A stretch of 64,000 bases of DNA from Typhlomys cinereus (taxonomy: Eukaryota; Chordata; Mammalia; Rodentia; Platacanthomyidae): NCBI GenBank assembly GCA_023101885.1, contig JALPQD010000248.1, positions 521,423 to 585,422 on the forward strand, written 5' to 3'. The translations under genes were made by a program, and so were the position numbers. The notes below the pieces were generated by a model. The model ran no database searches. It saw nothing but the letters and a program-made list of their open reading frames with translations, and was not told where the DNA came from. Positions 47,338-59,690 of this stretch are shown piece after piece. Every line of letters starts with the position of its first letter. The first letter of the stretch is position 1.

Positions 47338-47424
47338 ATCTAATATTGTGATATTTCCAAGAGTTTATATAATGAGTGAAGAAATAAGAATTGTGAAGAA
47401 ATGGATGGAGGAAAGGGTTAGGGA

Positions 47425-47780
47425 GACCAAGAGAGAGAGAGAGAGAAAGATAGAAAAGAATTAATAGAGGATGGATATATAGATGAATGATAGATAATAG
47501 GTAGCGAGATAGATGATACATTGATTATAAAAATGACAAATGCATAAACGAATAGATGATGAATAGATATGTAGATAGACACACACATATTTATATGGTA
47601 GAAGACAGATAAAAAGACAGAATTAGATAGACAAATGATACATAGATAAATATATGATAGATAGATGTTACTTAAATGGATATATGATAGATGATGATAC
47701 ATAGATCAATGACATATCAAAAATAGATGATAAAAAGGTATATGATAGATAATTATAGATAGACTGATAAATCAAAAAGT
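47425..47780. repeat. (GA)n then degenerate GATA/TAGA array
   Basis: AGAGAGAGAGAGA at 47431-47448, then about 300 bp of imperfect GATAGATA/ATGATAGAT repeats to 47770. Opposite-strand frames here (Y/I/S/H-rich) are translated repeat. Confidence 0.85.
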
Positions 47781-48420
47781 ATATCTCTTTAAGCAAGAAG
47801 AAATATACAGATAAACACAACAGAATAGCAAAGAAAATGGTGCAACTAGTGTCCCATACAATTTTTTTTTATCAAAAGCTTTTCTTGCCAGATAAAGCTC
47901 CTAATGGCATTGAGAGTTTCATTCTCAAGGAAAAGTGGCAGTGTTAGCTGGAGTTCAAACTTTTCCTTGGTTCTGTTGAGCATAACCATCTACCAACTTT
48001 ATCATGTTTAACTTCCTTATCATGATGAGTACCATTGTATTCTTAATTTATTCCAGGATATCTAACTTCCTCCAAGGGAAAGATGCAAATTGAATTTTTA
48101 CATACCTACAAGTAAAAACACTTGTACCTGTTTTCATGAGAGTTCATTGCCTGTATCCTGACATCATTAATTACATATCACTGACAGGATCTCAGTGAAA
48201 CTTTAAAGACGTAGTAAATACAGTACTTTAAAGCTTCCTGATACATTGTGATATATATCAAGAACATTATTTAATTATAACTTCTCTCATGTGAGAACAG
48301 AAATGATTGTAGAATAAACAGTAGATGAAGGATAGACTGTAAGAAAGAACTTGGACACAGTCCAGAAGGAATACTTAATGGGATGTAGGATAAACACATA
48401 ACAAATATATAATGTCAGAG
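47781..48420. other. Unique AT-rich DNA
   Basis: No feature recognised. Confidence 0.5.
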
Positions 48421-48649
48421 GGCACTGTGTGTGCGTGTGGAGGACCAAGGGTGACTTCAGGAATCATTCCGGATTGCTTCTGCCTCCTCCTTGCTTCAGT
48501 CTTGGATTTCACAGGTTCTGCCCACCAGGGCCGGAAGCACAGGCCACTGCCAGTTACTGCCTGGCATTTTTACATGTGGCCTGCGATTCGAACTCAGGAT
48601 CTTCTGCTTGTGAGATACAACCTTAACTTGTGAGCCATCTCTCCAGCCT
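48421..48649 (-). mobile_element. SINE, antisense, older subfamily
   Basis: Body GGAGGACCAAGGGTGACTTC..., CAGGGCCGGAAGCACAGGCC, then the tRNA-like head ending GAGCCATCTCTCCAGCC. The tail is short, with little CA repeat. Shares GGTGACTTCAGGA with 49468, 23163 and 56714. Confidence 0.85.
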
Positions 48650-49467
48650 TAAATTTTTTTAAGTACAATATATTTCTACAGTCATTCTTCTTGAAAACTT
48701 GCATATATGGATATGTATGTGCGTGTATGTGTGTGTGTTTGTGTGTGTTTGCAAGTGTGTGTGTCTAGCCCATTACAGCAAATTTCTTTATATTATTAAA
48801 CATGAATATCTTATGACTTAGTCATAAGGCACAGGTAGTTAAACATCTAGTGTTGCTCTTTCCATATTGTGAGATTCTCAGCCCTTTCACTATAGGATTA
48901 AAAACCCATTTCTTAATTTTTTAAATCTAACTCTGTAAGCACTCTTAGTTCATGAAGCGTAAGGAAGAAAACACTGTGACACATAAATAATGTAGCACAA
49001 TCTATGCTTGGCATTGCAAGGGTACCCTTTTTAAATATACAGTTTTGATTTCTTTATGCTCCTTGTTTCCGTCATTGTCTTAATTGAAACAAATCTATTT
49101 TTATCATGTCTGATTTTCCTTGTGATGAGCATTTGATACAAATTTGTATGTAACTGTTGACATGCATTTCTCAGCAGTGTGTGTGTGCTTGTTTTGCTTT
49201 TTGTTTATTTTTCTTCTTTGACAGTGTCTAACATTAACAGAATGAATTTTTCACCCCTTACTGCCTCATCCCATTCTTCCTCCTTTCCCAGTGTATACTT
49301 TCTTCTACCCAATCAGTCTCTTTCCTACCTCCATGTCTTTTTGCACAAGTGGCCAACTGAGTTTCATCTGCATGTGTCATTTGGATGTATTTGGGTACTT
49401 TCTGGAGCATGTCTGTTATATCAATGGGTATAGCATTGAGGAAAAGAGTTCTATTTAAAGTTTATAT
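48650..49467. other. Unique DNA with short TG tract
   Basis: An interrupted TG tract at about 48716-48768. Nothing else recognised. Confidence 0.5.
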
Positions 49468-49789
49468 TGTGTGAGTGTGTGTGTGTGTATGTGTGTATGT
49501 GAGTGTGTGTGTGTGTATATGTGTGTGTGTGAGTGTGTGTGTGTGTGTATGTGTGAATAAGAGAACTTTGTGACTTTGTGTCCCTGTAGGGGACCAAGAG
49601 TGACTTCAGGAGCCATCTTGGATTGCTTCTACTTTTTGCCTCCCTCTAGGATTTCTCAGGCTCCATCCCCAAGGGCCAAAAGTAAGATCCCCATTTCCAC
49701 TTGGTGTTTTTAAATGGGACCTGGGATCCAGACCCAGGACCTTATACTTGCAAAGCAGAGTCTTAACCCCTGCACCATCTCTCCAGCCC
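49468..49789 (-). mobile_element. SINE, antisense, older subfamily with TG-rich tail
   Basis: An interrupted (TG)n at 49470-49555 precedes the body (GGGGACCAAGAGTGACTTCA, CTCCATCCCCAAGGGCC) and head (AGTCTTAACCCCTGCACCAT, CTCTCCAGCCC). About 820 bp from the copy at 48421 and in the same orientation. The two differ enough to be separate insertions. Confidence 0.85.
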
Positions 49790-50578
49790 AAATGCACAGT
49801 GTTTTATGTTGACCTATATACACAAATGTTCTTTGAAACTATAAATAGCTAGGAAAAGGAAATCATTTGATAATTGAAATGTAATTTTTTTCTATTTTTT
49901 TAACTGAAGTACTCCTGGAATATGATTATATCTTTTACACACAACACCTCTTTATTATCTATCTATGCATTAAAATTCTTACCAAAATTCAGGCCAGATA
50001 GCATTCCTGTAAAGTCTTTGAAACAATGTGTACATCATGGGTGTCTTTCTGACATGATCACACTAAAATAAAAAATGCAATCAATGTAAATTTCACTTTA
50101 TTTATTTATTTTTTTAATATTTAATACATTTGTAAATTTCACTTTAAAGACTTAACTAAGTCCAGTAAACTGTGTGACAAAACTACTTTCAATTAAAACA
50201 TAAGCACTTGAAAATCAGACTCATTAATAAATGATTTCAGATTTTGAATCAAGTGTTCAGAGAATCAATTATCAAACTAGTTCTAACTCACGAGTTCAGT
50301 GGAGACTCTATAGAGAAAGAGCATTTTAACATTTTAGTTGCATAATTAGAACACTTTGTGGGCATATGTGAAAAATCTGCCTCAGAGATCAATCCTTTGC
50401 TCCTTTTCTGAGCCTAAGAACTTTTTCTGATTTATTCATGTCATTTTAAAATAGTAAAAATGACATTCAAATGTAATCATTCTTACAGTTAGTGTGAAGG
50501 TGACCAGCTTGCACGGATAGACTATGATTCCTGATGGACAGAAATAATCTGGGAATTGAGGTTAAAGATATTCTTCTC
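49790..50578. other. Unique AT-rich DNA
   Basis: Nothing recognised. A short repeat TAAATTTCACTTTA occurs at about 50088 and 50131. Confidence 0.5.
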
Positions 50579-50579
50579 T

Positions 50580-50700
50580 GGGGCTGGAGAGATGGCTCAG
50601 GGCTTAAGACTGTCACGCAAACAGAAGGTCCTGACTTTGGATCCCAGGTTTCACATAAATATATATATATGAGCTGGAGAAAAAGCTCCCAAGAAATAAA
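50580..50700 (+). mobile_element. SINE head fragment, sense
   Basis: GGGGCTGGAGAGATGGCTCA and AAGGTCCTGACTTTGGATCC give the A and B boxes. The body breaks off at about 50660 in ATATATATAT. A pol III-type head without its body and tail. Confidence 0.75.
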
Positions 50701-51399
50701 AACTCATCGTAATGTACATGCGGGGATGCGTGAGTAGAGAATTCTTGTTCCATTGTTAAGGTGTCCACAGGATGCTAGACAATCAGCCGAAGCTAAGGGC
50801 TGAGTGAGTGGAAATAATAAATGGATTTCTGGGGTAGAAAATGGAAGGCAGCAGGATGCAGGGGCTGGGACAATAGTGAGATAGTTTGCAAATTTGCAAA
50901 TTGCAGCTAATGACTTTACTAGTAGTGAAAGAGAAGTTCCAGGAACTAATTAAAAATAATTGATACATTAATGCTAATCAGCGTACTTGCCAACCAGTAC
51001 AAATAGACTTGTAATTTGAGGGCATGTTTGGCACTCACGGTGGTCTAGATGAAACTGTAATTTAAAGACCACTGTTCAGAAGGCATCGAAAAATCATGGG
51101 AAGCTACAAGAAAGCTTATTCCTTCCCTGCTAAGATGAGGACCACAACCCAACTTTTTAATTCACAGGTGAGGAAATATGGTTTCCAGACTATGAGCAAA
51201 GCTTGCCAGGCCTGAGTAGCATTGGTTGGAGAGAAGAGGAGTTGCGCAATTTGTGCATAATGGGTGTGTGAAGAAGGCTTTCTCAAGCACATGCACATTT
51301 ACTCAGTGCAGGAAGGGAAAAAGGCTGTGCTGACGGAACAATGCCCGGCACAGGATCTTAGACTGTGTCACTGTTGAACTGTACAGCTACCAAGGACAT
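50701..51399. other. Unique DNA
   Basis: Nothing recognised. Confidence 0.5.
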
Positions 51400-51626
51400 T
51401 TCTCTGTAACTTCTCTCTCTGTCTTCTTCCCTTTCCTTCTCTCTCCTCTCTCAGTCTCTCTTTCTCTTTCTCTCGATCTTCCTCTCCTTCTCCTTCTTCA
51501 CAACTATCTCCCTCAATCTGTCTCTCTTTTTCTCTTCCTTCCTCTCCTTTTCCCTCTGTTTTCTTCATCTTGTTTTCTATTCCTACTTGTCTGCTTCTAT
51601 TGTTTTACTTTTCTTTCACCTCTTTC

Positions 51627-51679
<53 letters not shown>

Positions 51680-51680
51680 C
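51400..51680. repeat. CT-rich tract with (TC)n microsatellite
   Basis: Imperfect polypyrimidine from 51405, becoming pure (TC)n at 51631-51677. The overlapping frames (S/L-rich one way, E/R/K-rich the other) are translated repeat. Confidence 0.9.
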
Positions 51681-53429
51681 CCTTCCTCTTTCTCAATTTC
51701 ACTCCATATCACCAGGTTTAGCCTTAATGATACCCACCAAGCTTCAAGGGCCATTGATGTTTGCAATCAGAATATTTTGCAGCCCCCAGAAATGTGAGAA
51801 GTGATTTGGGAAGTAACAGAGAAGAATTTCTCTTCTCTAAATTCCAGAAGCTCCAAGTCAGTTTCCAGTCTTCACAGAAATCAAGGCATTCCTTTTAGAT
51901 CAAGTGTCTTCACAATGCAAAACTTCAGTAAGTGATGGGGGAAGAGAAACTGCTTTGTTATCAGAATGAAAATCAAGGATGGATTTTTTCACCCTTTATC
52001 ACCTGCTACCATGTTTCCTTCTCTTTCTGCGTACAGCCAGTCTCCTCCTTACTAGCCCATCATCCTGCATATGAACCCCATAGGTTTGCCTGTGCTGCTT
52101 TATAATTGAGGACTCATTGGAATATGGATGCTGTATCACTGGGTCTACCATTGAGGAAAGCACTCCCCTGGTACCCACCCTTCCACCTGCATTCATCTCC
52201 ACTTCTTTCTCAGGGAAGCATGATGCTCCTGGGCATCTTGCCCTTTCCATGGTAAAATGCTGATAGCCCAAATATTGTGCAGGTCTTACAGAAGAAGATG
52301 CAACTCCAACCATTCAGGAACGCAGCAGCCCTCTCATGTCCAGAAATGAATTCCTCTCAGCACACCTTCACCCTCAGGCTCATTCATGAATTCCCAGAGC
52401 TCCTCTTCTGGGATATTCCCTGAGCTTTGGAGTCTCCCTCCGTGATTTAGATGCCTTCTTCAGACTGATAGGGGTTCATGCTATCTACTCCTTGCAGATG
52501 TCACTTGTGATCCTTAGCGTTGAAAATTAGATGGAGCACACTCAATCTACAGATGCAATCGCTGCTTAGATGATTATTTGGTAGCATGTCCTTATTGGTA
52601 AATCTTAGCAGTTTGTTCCTGTCTTTGATCTCGGACCTGCCTTTCTAAAGGTTCTTGGGCTATATTACATTACCAGGCATATGTTCATTGTATTTACTTA
52701 TGAAGCTTTTAAAACTTAAAAACAAATAGCAAAAAGCAAAAATAAATAAAAACAGAAAGCTTGAAAAACTAAAAACTTACTCTCAAAAATCACATCCAAT
52801 TTGGTGGATAATGTCAACAATGAACTAATGTGTGTGCATGTATATGTTTGTACATTTGTGCACATGTGCTTGTTTGTGCGTGATCCTAAGTGATTCTTTA
52901 GATTTTCTGATGGCTTGATATGTATTGCTATAATGATCTTTCTTTTGCTGTCCCATCAACAAACCATAAGAAACAACTTTGTACCAAACTTTAGACATTT
53001 ATTTTTAATTGGAATGGCTATGAAGCAAAAGAAAAATGTTTGTCATTGTTTATAATGAAAATAATTTAAGAACTAGCTGACACTTTAAGCAATTTAATGA
53101 GCATTATTTTTCAAAGTTGCAAAAGAATTAAAGTCTCCCTTTTAATGAGCAAATCTACTTTCACAGTAAGCTCAACACTTTGGTTAGACAATCTGTTGTG
53201 GTTTAAAGAGAACCCAAATTATTTTCTTATAGAAATGTTAAACCTATGAGAAAATTTACAACATGAACTCACCTTTCTCTTTCATTCAAACTCCCCTCAA
53301 ATATCCTTCATTCTCACATCTCAACCCCCCCCAAAAAAGAAGAGACAGGGAAAAATTTAAACCAAGACTTTTAATAATCAAGGGGTCTTTGTGATGTCTC
53401 AGAGTGTGGTAAGTCTGACATAAACCTTA
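51681..53429. other. Mostly unique DNA
   Basis: A minus-strand frame at 51999-52313 (104 codons) shows no recognisable domain. Text around 52080-52260 may be an old, unplaced repeat. No confident feature. Confidence 0.4.
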
Positions 53430-53640
53430 TACACCTGGAGGTTTGATATGAGGAGCAGCAGAATTTCATTGGTTCACCACATCAGGATTATTTCATTGCA
53501 TCATGGTGGGGGGCAACCATTGCACCAAAATGCTCATGGAAGGGGTCACATCACATTGAAGTGGTCACATCGCTTCCGCAGGAGCAGCGGGACACAGACC
53601 AGCATGCACACAGGCTTTCTAGCTTGCCAGCTTGCCAAAC
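53430..53640 (-). mobile_element. Diverged rodent interspersed repeat, antisense
   Basis: ATTGCATCATGGTGGGGGGC, GGTCACATCGCTTCCGCAGG and AGCATGCACACAGGC resemble the middle of the family seen at 27566-27910 (catcatggcggg..., cacattgcgtccgcag...). Both ends unclear. Confidence 0.35.
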
Positions 53641-54915
53641 ACTAGCCAGTCTCATCTCATTCATCTGTGTGGGGAATGGTACTACGAAAGTGGGCTGGGT
53701 CTTTTCATATCAGTTACGGAGTTGATACAATCCTCTGCAGTCTTTTCCAGAGACTTGCCCTAAAGAATTGGTTCTTCACGGGCGCGTATCCTTTGGTCAC
53801 ATCTTAAGTGTCACTTTGACAGCTGAAATGGATGGCACTGAAGTCACTCATCTGTGCATTCTTACAGTCCCCAGTTATTTACCCAGTGATATTATTTGCC
53901 AGGCGTTATTCTGGACCTGTGTTTTATGCTATTGGGCAAAGCAATCGAAAGCACTAAGAATGGGACACATGGATCACAGGCATTTTAAGGAAGAAAAGTC
54001 ATAGAACAATCTATCATTTTCAGCCTAAGCAATTAGACTCGCTGTAAAGAGATAGCTAAGTGCAAATATGCAGGTTGATGGGGAAGGAGGGTATAAGTTT
54101 CATCCTGGGAACTATGTCTCATGAGACTTTGCCAAGTAGTTAAAATTAGTTACATGTCTACATATCTCGAATTGTAGTCTCTTAAAACTGAAAAAAAATC
54201 ATGCATTTGTAGATTTTGATTGCCCCAGCAAAATATTCTTCTTATATCATTAATGAATGATATAGAAATGGATAAGCACATGGATGTATCTATAGCCTCT
54301 AGTGATTCCAAACTCTACTGTTCTTAGAGTTCAGGAAACTGGACTTATCAATATGTGTTTAGTGGGATGCATCTGGGAATGTAATAGTCCCCAAAGTTTC
54401 CTACTATTATTTCCTTTGTAGCACCCTGGGGAAAAGAAGCCTTTTGTGGTTCATTAAGTTTGGGAGCATCAAACATTGTATTTGCTGACATGAGCACCGA
54501 AAAGTCCTAAAGTATCAGATGTGAAGCGGTCAAATATGGTAACTCATCAAAATATTTTCACTCATTATCTATGACTTGGCCAGTTAGCTGCATATGTGTA
54601 TCAGTGAGTAACATAAAATAACTCCTAACGTCTGTTTGTTTTCCTATTCAGAGTTCATGATCAATCCCATTATCCTTTTGCCTCACATGTCAGCATTTTA
54701 TTCATGATCTGTAATCTCAGAACTCTGAAACTGTTCAATGTGTAAAGTTGAATAAAACATTTTAATATTGTATGTGCATGCTGATGTTTGTTATGTATGT
54801 AAATGACATGTGGGTATGAGCCTGTGAAGATCAGTGGAAAAACTCAGGGCATCCTTTTTTCTCTTTCTCCTTCTCCCCCTGCCTCCTCTTCTTTAATTGC
54901 CTCCTCCTTCTTCTA
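53641..54915. other. Unique DNA
   Basis: No feature recognised; the 78-codon frame at 53768-54004 has no family resemblance. Confidence 0.45.
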
Positions 54916-54950
54916 GTGCGAGTGCGGGTGTGTGTATACGTGTGTGAGAG

Positions 54951-54992
<42 letters not shown>

Positions 54993-55190
54993 TGGGTGTG
55001 TGGAGGTGGAAGAGTGTGTTTTTATCACCTTCATGCTTTTTCTGAATATTCCTAGGTTCTGCCATCAAGGGCCTAAATTGCAGAACACTGCAATATCTCT
55101 CTGCCATTTTTAAGTGGGATCTGGGTCCGAACTCAGGTCTTTTTTCTTAGGAAGCAAAGGCTTTAACCCATGAGCCGTCTCCTTAGATCC
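54916..55190 (-). mobile_element. SINE, antisense, old, with (TG)n tail
   Basis: (TG)n at 54953-54985 followed by a diverged body (GGTTCTGCCATCAAGGGCC, TTTTTAAGTGGGATCTGGG) and antisense head (TCCGAACTCAGGTC, GCTTTAACCCATGAGCCGTC). One of the most mutated copies. Confidence 0.75.
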
Positions 55191-56702
55191 TGAGTGTCTT
55201 CTTCAGGAGTCATGGGACTTGATTTTGCAGACAGTCTGTCATTCATCGGGACTTTACCAAGCAGGCTAAATTTGCTCACTAGAGAGTTTCAGAAATCCCC
55301 TCATTCTGCCTTCCAGACACCTAGCTTTTTTTTTTTTACTTCAGTTTTGTATATTAACCTCAAAGTAAGCACTTTATTGATTGGATTATCACAATCAGTA
55401 ACATTTTGAAGTAATATGTTTAAATCTTGATTGTTTTGTAATGTCTGTTTTAAAAAATTGTGCTTTAGAATGCTACAAAATAATATCTTCGCTCAATTGC
55501 TCTTTTCTGTATGATTAAAATTGAGTAGTTTTCCTTGTTTAACTCACAACATCATGTTATCAAATACATTAAATTTGAATTATTTTCTCTGTTTATCTGA
55601 AATCACAAGTTTCTCAGTACTTTATTTTATTGCTCTCCTGACTTTTTCTTCATTCAGTCAATTTTCTTGTTATTCCAAAATATCTGGAAAGACTTTCTGG
55701 ATTTTTATATTTTTATTTCTTGAAGTAGAACTCATCGTGGTTACTCATACTCCACATAAATGAGAATGCATGGATTTTTTTTTTTTTAGTATCTGGCATA
55801 TGGATATAGTTGTGATACCTTCTTCAGAATTTTGTTTACTGAATATGGTTTTTAAATATTTTATAAATTATTATTAATCCTCCACAAATATGTCAATTAC
55901 TTGTTAGTAGTTATTATTTTAAAACACATAAACATGTATAGATGTCTAGAATAAAGATGTATTAATTAATCATCCATTTTATGTCATATTACTTTGCTTC
56001 TTATGATATTAAGTTCATAGTCATTTATTTATTGGAGGAGGACCATGTGGTTGGTAGTCATCGACCAATTGTTTATTACTGTGTCTTTTTATCCTCTAGA
56101 ACTTCTTATGAATGCAATCACAGAGCGAAAGCCTGAGTATTTGTCTATTTTCTTTCACATTTCCGTATGTTATGTTGATTTGTTCTGTAAGTACACCAGG
56201 AATAGATTTCTGTTTACTGCTGAAGCACATTTGATTCTTTTTGTATCTTGAAAGATTTTAGTGTCATGTTTTCCTGTTGCTCAGAACCTATCTTCAAACA
56301 AGATGTTTCATTTGGGGTTCTTATAACATCTTCATAGTCCCTACCCTTTGACATTCTCCTATTCTTCTTGCTCATTTCTGTATTTATTTTCTTATTTGCA
56401 GACTTGATTTTTTTTCAGTAATTTCTTTCTGTGACAAAAGGGTTTCAAATCACATTTTTTTTTACTTGTTCAAACACTGTGATTAGGCCTTTACCCAAGT
56501 ATTCCTCAGTTATAGTGGCCTCTTAAATACACTCCACTCAGAGCACAAAGGCAAAAATCTATATTGAGAAAATGACTGGCGTATTTTCCTTTCATGTCCT
56601 ATGTCACTATGCTATGATTTCCCATGTAATTAATTTAGTATGTCTCTTGCCTGTGGTTTTGATCATTTTTCATCATTGTATTAGTTTCGTTTTGATATCT
56701 AT
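55191..56702. other. AT-rich DNA, possibly old repeat
   Basis: T-rich on the plus strand with several T runs (55327, 55777). Hydrophobic frames (55521-55763, 56045-56251) are short and lack known domains. No confident assignment. Confidence 0.4.
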
Positions 56703-56713
56703 AAAAATTATGT

Positions 56714-57005
56714 ATCCAGGCTGGAGAGATGGCTCGGGGTAAAGACTCTGCCTCCTGAGCAGAAAGTCCTGAGTTCAGATCCTGTATCCCACATAAAAAA
56801 ATGCCTAGTGGAAAAGGTTGTGGCCTGTACTTCTGGCCCTGGTGGGTAGATCTTTGGAAATCCCAGAATGAAGCAAAAAGGAAGTAGAAACAATCAAGGA
56901 TGATTCCTGAAGTCACCCTTGGCCCACCACAGGAACACACAGAGCACGCTGACACACAAACAAATATACACACATGTACAAAACATAAATAATTGAATAA
57001 ATTTT
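56714..57005 (+). mobile_element. SINE, sense, with 11-bp target duplication
   Basis: Full head (GGCTGGAGAGATGGCTCGGG, AAGTCCTGAGTTCAGATCC), complete body of the GATGATTCCTGAAGTCACC subfamily, short CA-rich tail and AATAATTGAATAAATTTT. AAAAATTATGT at 56703-56713 and 57006-57016 is an exact target repeat. Confidence 0.88.
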
Positions 57006-57016
57006 AAAAATTATGT

Positions 57017-59384
57017 TTTTTCGGGATTCAGATATCACTCTTTCTGGATAGAACCCCTTCCCTCAACATAGGAATTTAATTTGTTCTTTCAACACATTGG
57101 AATGGAAGTTTTTATTTTTTCTTATTCATCAGGATTTTAAATTTTTAACATTATTTTAGTATTCATCCTTTTAAAATTAATTGCCAAATTGGGGTTCTGA
57201 ATTCAAGTAACAGAATTACTTTACTGCTTTCATACTGATGTCACATACGTAAGTTTGCAAGTTAATTGAACTTGTGTGGCAGTTTCTGTGACTTCCCATT
57301 CTTTGCTTATAATCACACCTTTTATTCTTCATAAATATTTGTGAAATAATTTCTCAGTATATTCATTTATCTTATTATGTCTAAAGCCTTGCTTTTTCAT
57401 TCACAGGAGACTCCATTCTATAAATTGTTGTTGTCTTTCATCTTCTCTGAGTCTTATGTTAATTTTCATTTTTCCCTTGCAAAGAATTAGATATATTTAT
57501 AAAATCAACTAAATACAGTTTTTGTTAAAAGTGGCAACATAAATGTCATTAGTCAATGCTTTCAAAGAATAAATAAAACAAGTCTTATGTTTACAAAGAA
57601 TACATCAACACTTTTTATATAAAGGAAAATCTATTTTATTTATTATAAAAGGAACGCTTGCTTTAGTAAAAAAATAGACTGCAATGAGTTTTTTAAAAGG
57701 CATTTTAAAGTAACATGGGAAGATATTCACCTACTATTCTCTTCTGAATTATGTAATATACTGCACAGAGACTTCCACTGTAATTATATCACAAAAGTCT
57801 TAATAAAAGAGCTGAAAGAATATAGATATAGATGATTACAAATCTTCAATGCTAAACTGAATAACTGCTTCATAATCCAACCTGCTCAATCAAATGTATT
57901 AAAATAAGAAAGAAAGAAAAAATTAAGCAGTTTCATGTAATTATTTCTCCAAATGCTGAGGAAGAAAAAAAAGAGATAGTTTAGTTTTCCAGTAAACACT
58001 GTTTTCTTAATTTCGATTTAAATTCCATTCTTTTTAATTATTTTCTAAATGTTTTACTCAAATATTTTATTAATATTATATATACATGTGTGTCTGTGTA
58101 AAATAAGTGTGGTGTAGTGTGTGTGTCAGATTAATGATGCTTCTAGTTCATGGCGATTTTATACTCTGAACATGCTAAATACAGGGTGATACTACAATTG
58201 ATAAAGCAAACATGCAGTGCCAAAAGAAACAGGAAACCATTGTCCTAAATTTTTTTTCTGTTCAAGATTTTCCTGCACGTGTTGCAGAAGCAGGTCTTTC
58301 CATAAATAGATATAATCCTCCTCACTAGCTAACTAAACATCTGTGTTAATTAGCAGCTTATTTATCTGCTTCATATATGTGTTACAGAGGGACACTTATG
58401 CTCATAAATACACAACTTACAATCATTAAAAGTTGATAAAAATAATGCAATTCTTTAGTTTTGACAATCCAAAGGGAGAAAAGTTTCTTGCTTCTCTCAA
58501 TCTTTTCTGTACAAGTATCTGAAACTCTATAGAAAAGACCATTATCTGCAACTTTATAGAAAAGATGAAATGGAAGTCAACAATTTTATTTGTTAATTCA
58601 TTTTGCCTGAATTATATGAAATATATTCCTGGGCATCAAATTTCTCCTCAGGGTTTTGCAAGGTCTTCCCCTTTTCTTTTTCCCCCAGTGTGGAATTTCT
58701 GGGAAAATATTAACTCTTTGGGGGTCCTTTGTTTCAACAATCTGATAGCCAAATGCAGTGGTGACACAATAGAGAAGAATACCATTTCTTACTCAGGGAT
58801 GTGTAATTTTCTGGAATTTTGATAGATTTTTTTTCTAGAGTTATACTGTACCTCTTTTTACTTTAGATTCAAATTTCTGCTAATTCAAAATTGCTTCTAA
58901 GAAGGTTATAAACATTTATAAATTCATCATCTATGCTTTATAATTATAGAATGTCAATTAGGACATGCATATGAGTCAGAGACAGGATAGGATATGTGCT
59001 GTGTATAAGAAGGAACTGTTGTTTACTCATAAAAAAGAATGAACTGATCCAAATCTATAAAATCAGCATGTTGGGTAATATTCAGAACTGTTTTTACCAA
59101 CCTTCCAGCATTGTTCTGAAGTAGGATGAACATCAAGTCACTCTGGAAGAGAGTAATCCATGGGCCATGAGATCAGCTAGATAAACTTGCTTAGTAGCAG
59201 CTGCTTTAAACAACTACAGCTGGAGTATTTACAACCCAAAAGATCAGCAAATTCAACAGCTAAGGGGATCATGAAGATGTTAACTTCTGTGACTCCATGT
59301 AGTCACTTGACCTCAATCAATCAAAAGTAAATATATTTTTTTAAAAAAGGAAATTTATTCAATGTAGCAATATTAGTCAGGATT
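57017..59384. other. Unique AT-rich DNA
   Basis: No repeat or gene recognised. The 85-codon frame at 58565-58822 is unsupported. Confidence 0.45.
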
Positions 59385-59575
59385 CTCTGAAAGAACAGAA
59401 CCGATGAATGGATTTTATTTAGATGTAATGGAAATAATATATATATATATATTTCTGTCTATCTATCATCTATCTATTTTCTATCTCTATCAATCCATCT
59501 ATCTATCTATCTTATTGAACTGGCTCACAATACCACATCTAGGTCATCTAGTAATGGCTGCATGCAGCAGTTCAG
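59385..59575. repeat. Interspersed repeat fragment with (TA)n and (TCTA)n
   Basis: AGTCAGGATTCTCTGAAAGA and ACAGAACCGATGAATGGATT before a (TA)n (59437-59451) and (TCTA)n (59458-59512), then TTGAACTGGCTCACAAT. This order (TTCTCCAGAGAAACAGAACC..., TA/TCTA run, ATTGGCTCA) occurs in an old mammalian repeat; class not assigned. Confidence 0.5.
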
Positions 59576-59584
59576 TTTAGGAGC

Positions 59585-59690
59585 CACTGGGAGAAAGGGA
59601 GGGAGAGGGTGAAAGGAAAGGGAAAAGGTGGGAGAGGTGATGGGAGAGAGGAGACCATATTAAGTTTGTACGAGTGGGAAAAAATTAAAT
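59585..59690 (+). mobile_element. Very short L1 3' end, sense
   Basis: A purine tract (GGGAGAAAGGGAGGGAG...), then ACCATATTAAGTTTGTACGAG and an A-rich tail, matching the last ~100 bp of the 2980-10067 L1 3' UTR. Strongly 5'-truncated. Confidence 0.8.

Noticed and set aside
47425..47780. Regular GATA-like repeats that might suggest a CRISPR or satellite array
   Set aside because: The repeats are 4-bp and imperfect with no spacers; a degenerate microsatellite is the simple reading.
51368..51797. Frames rich in E/K/R/G or S/L
   Set aside because: Translations of a CT/GA-rich tract; low complexity with no conserved flank.
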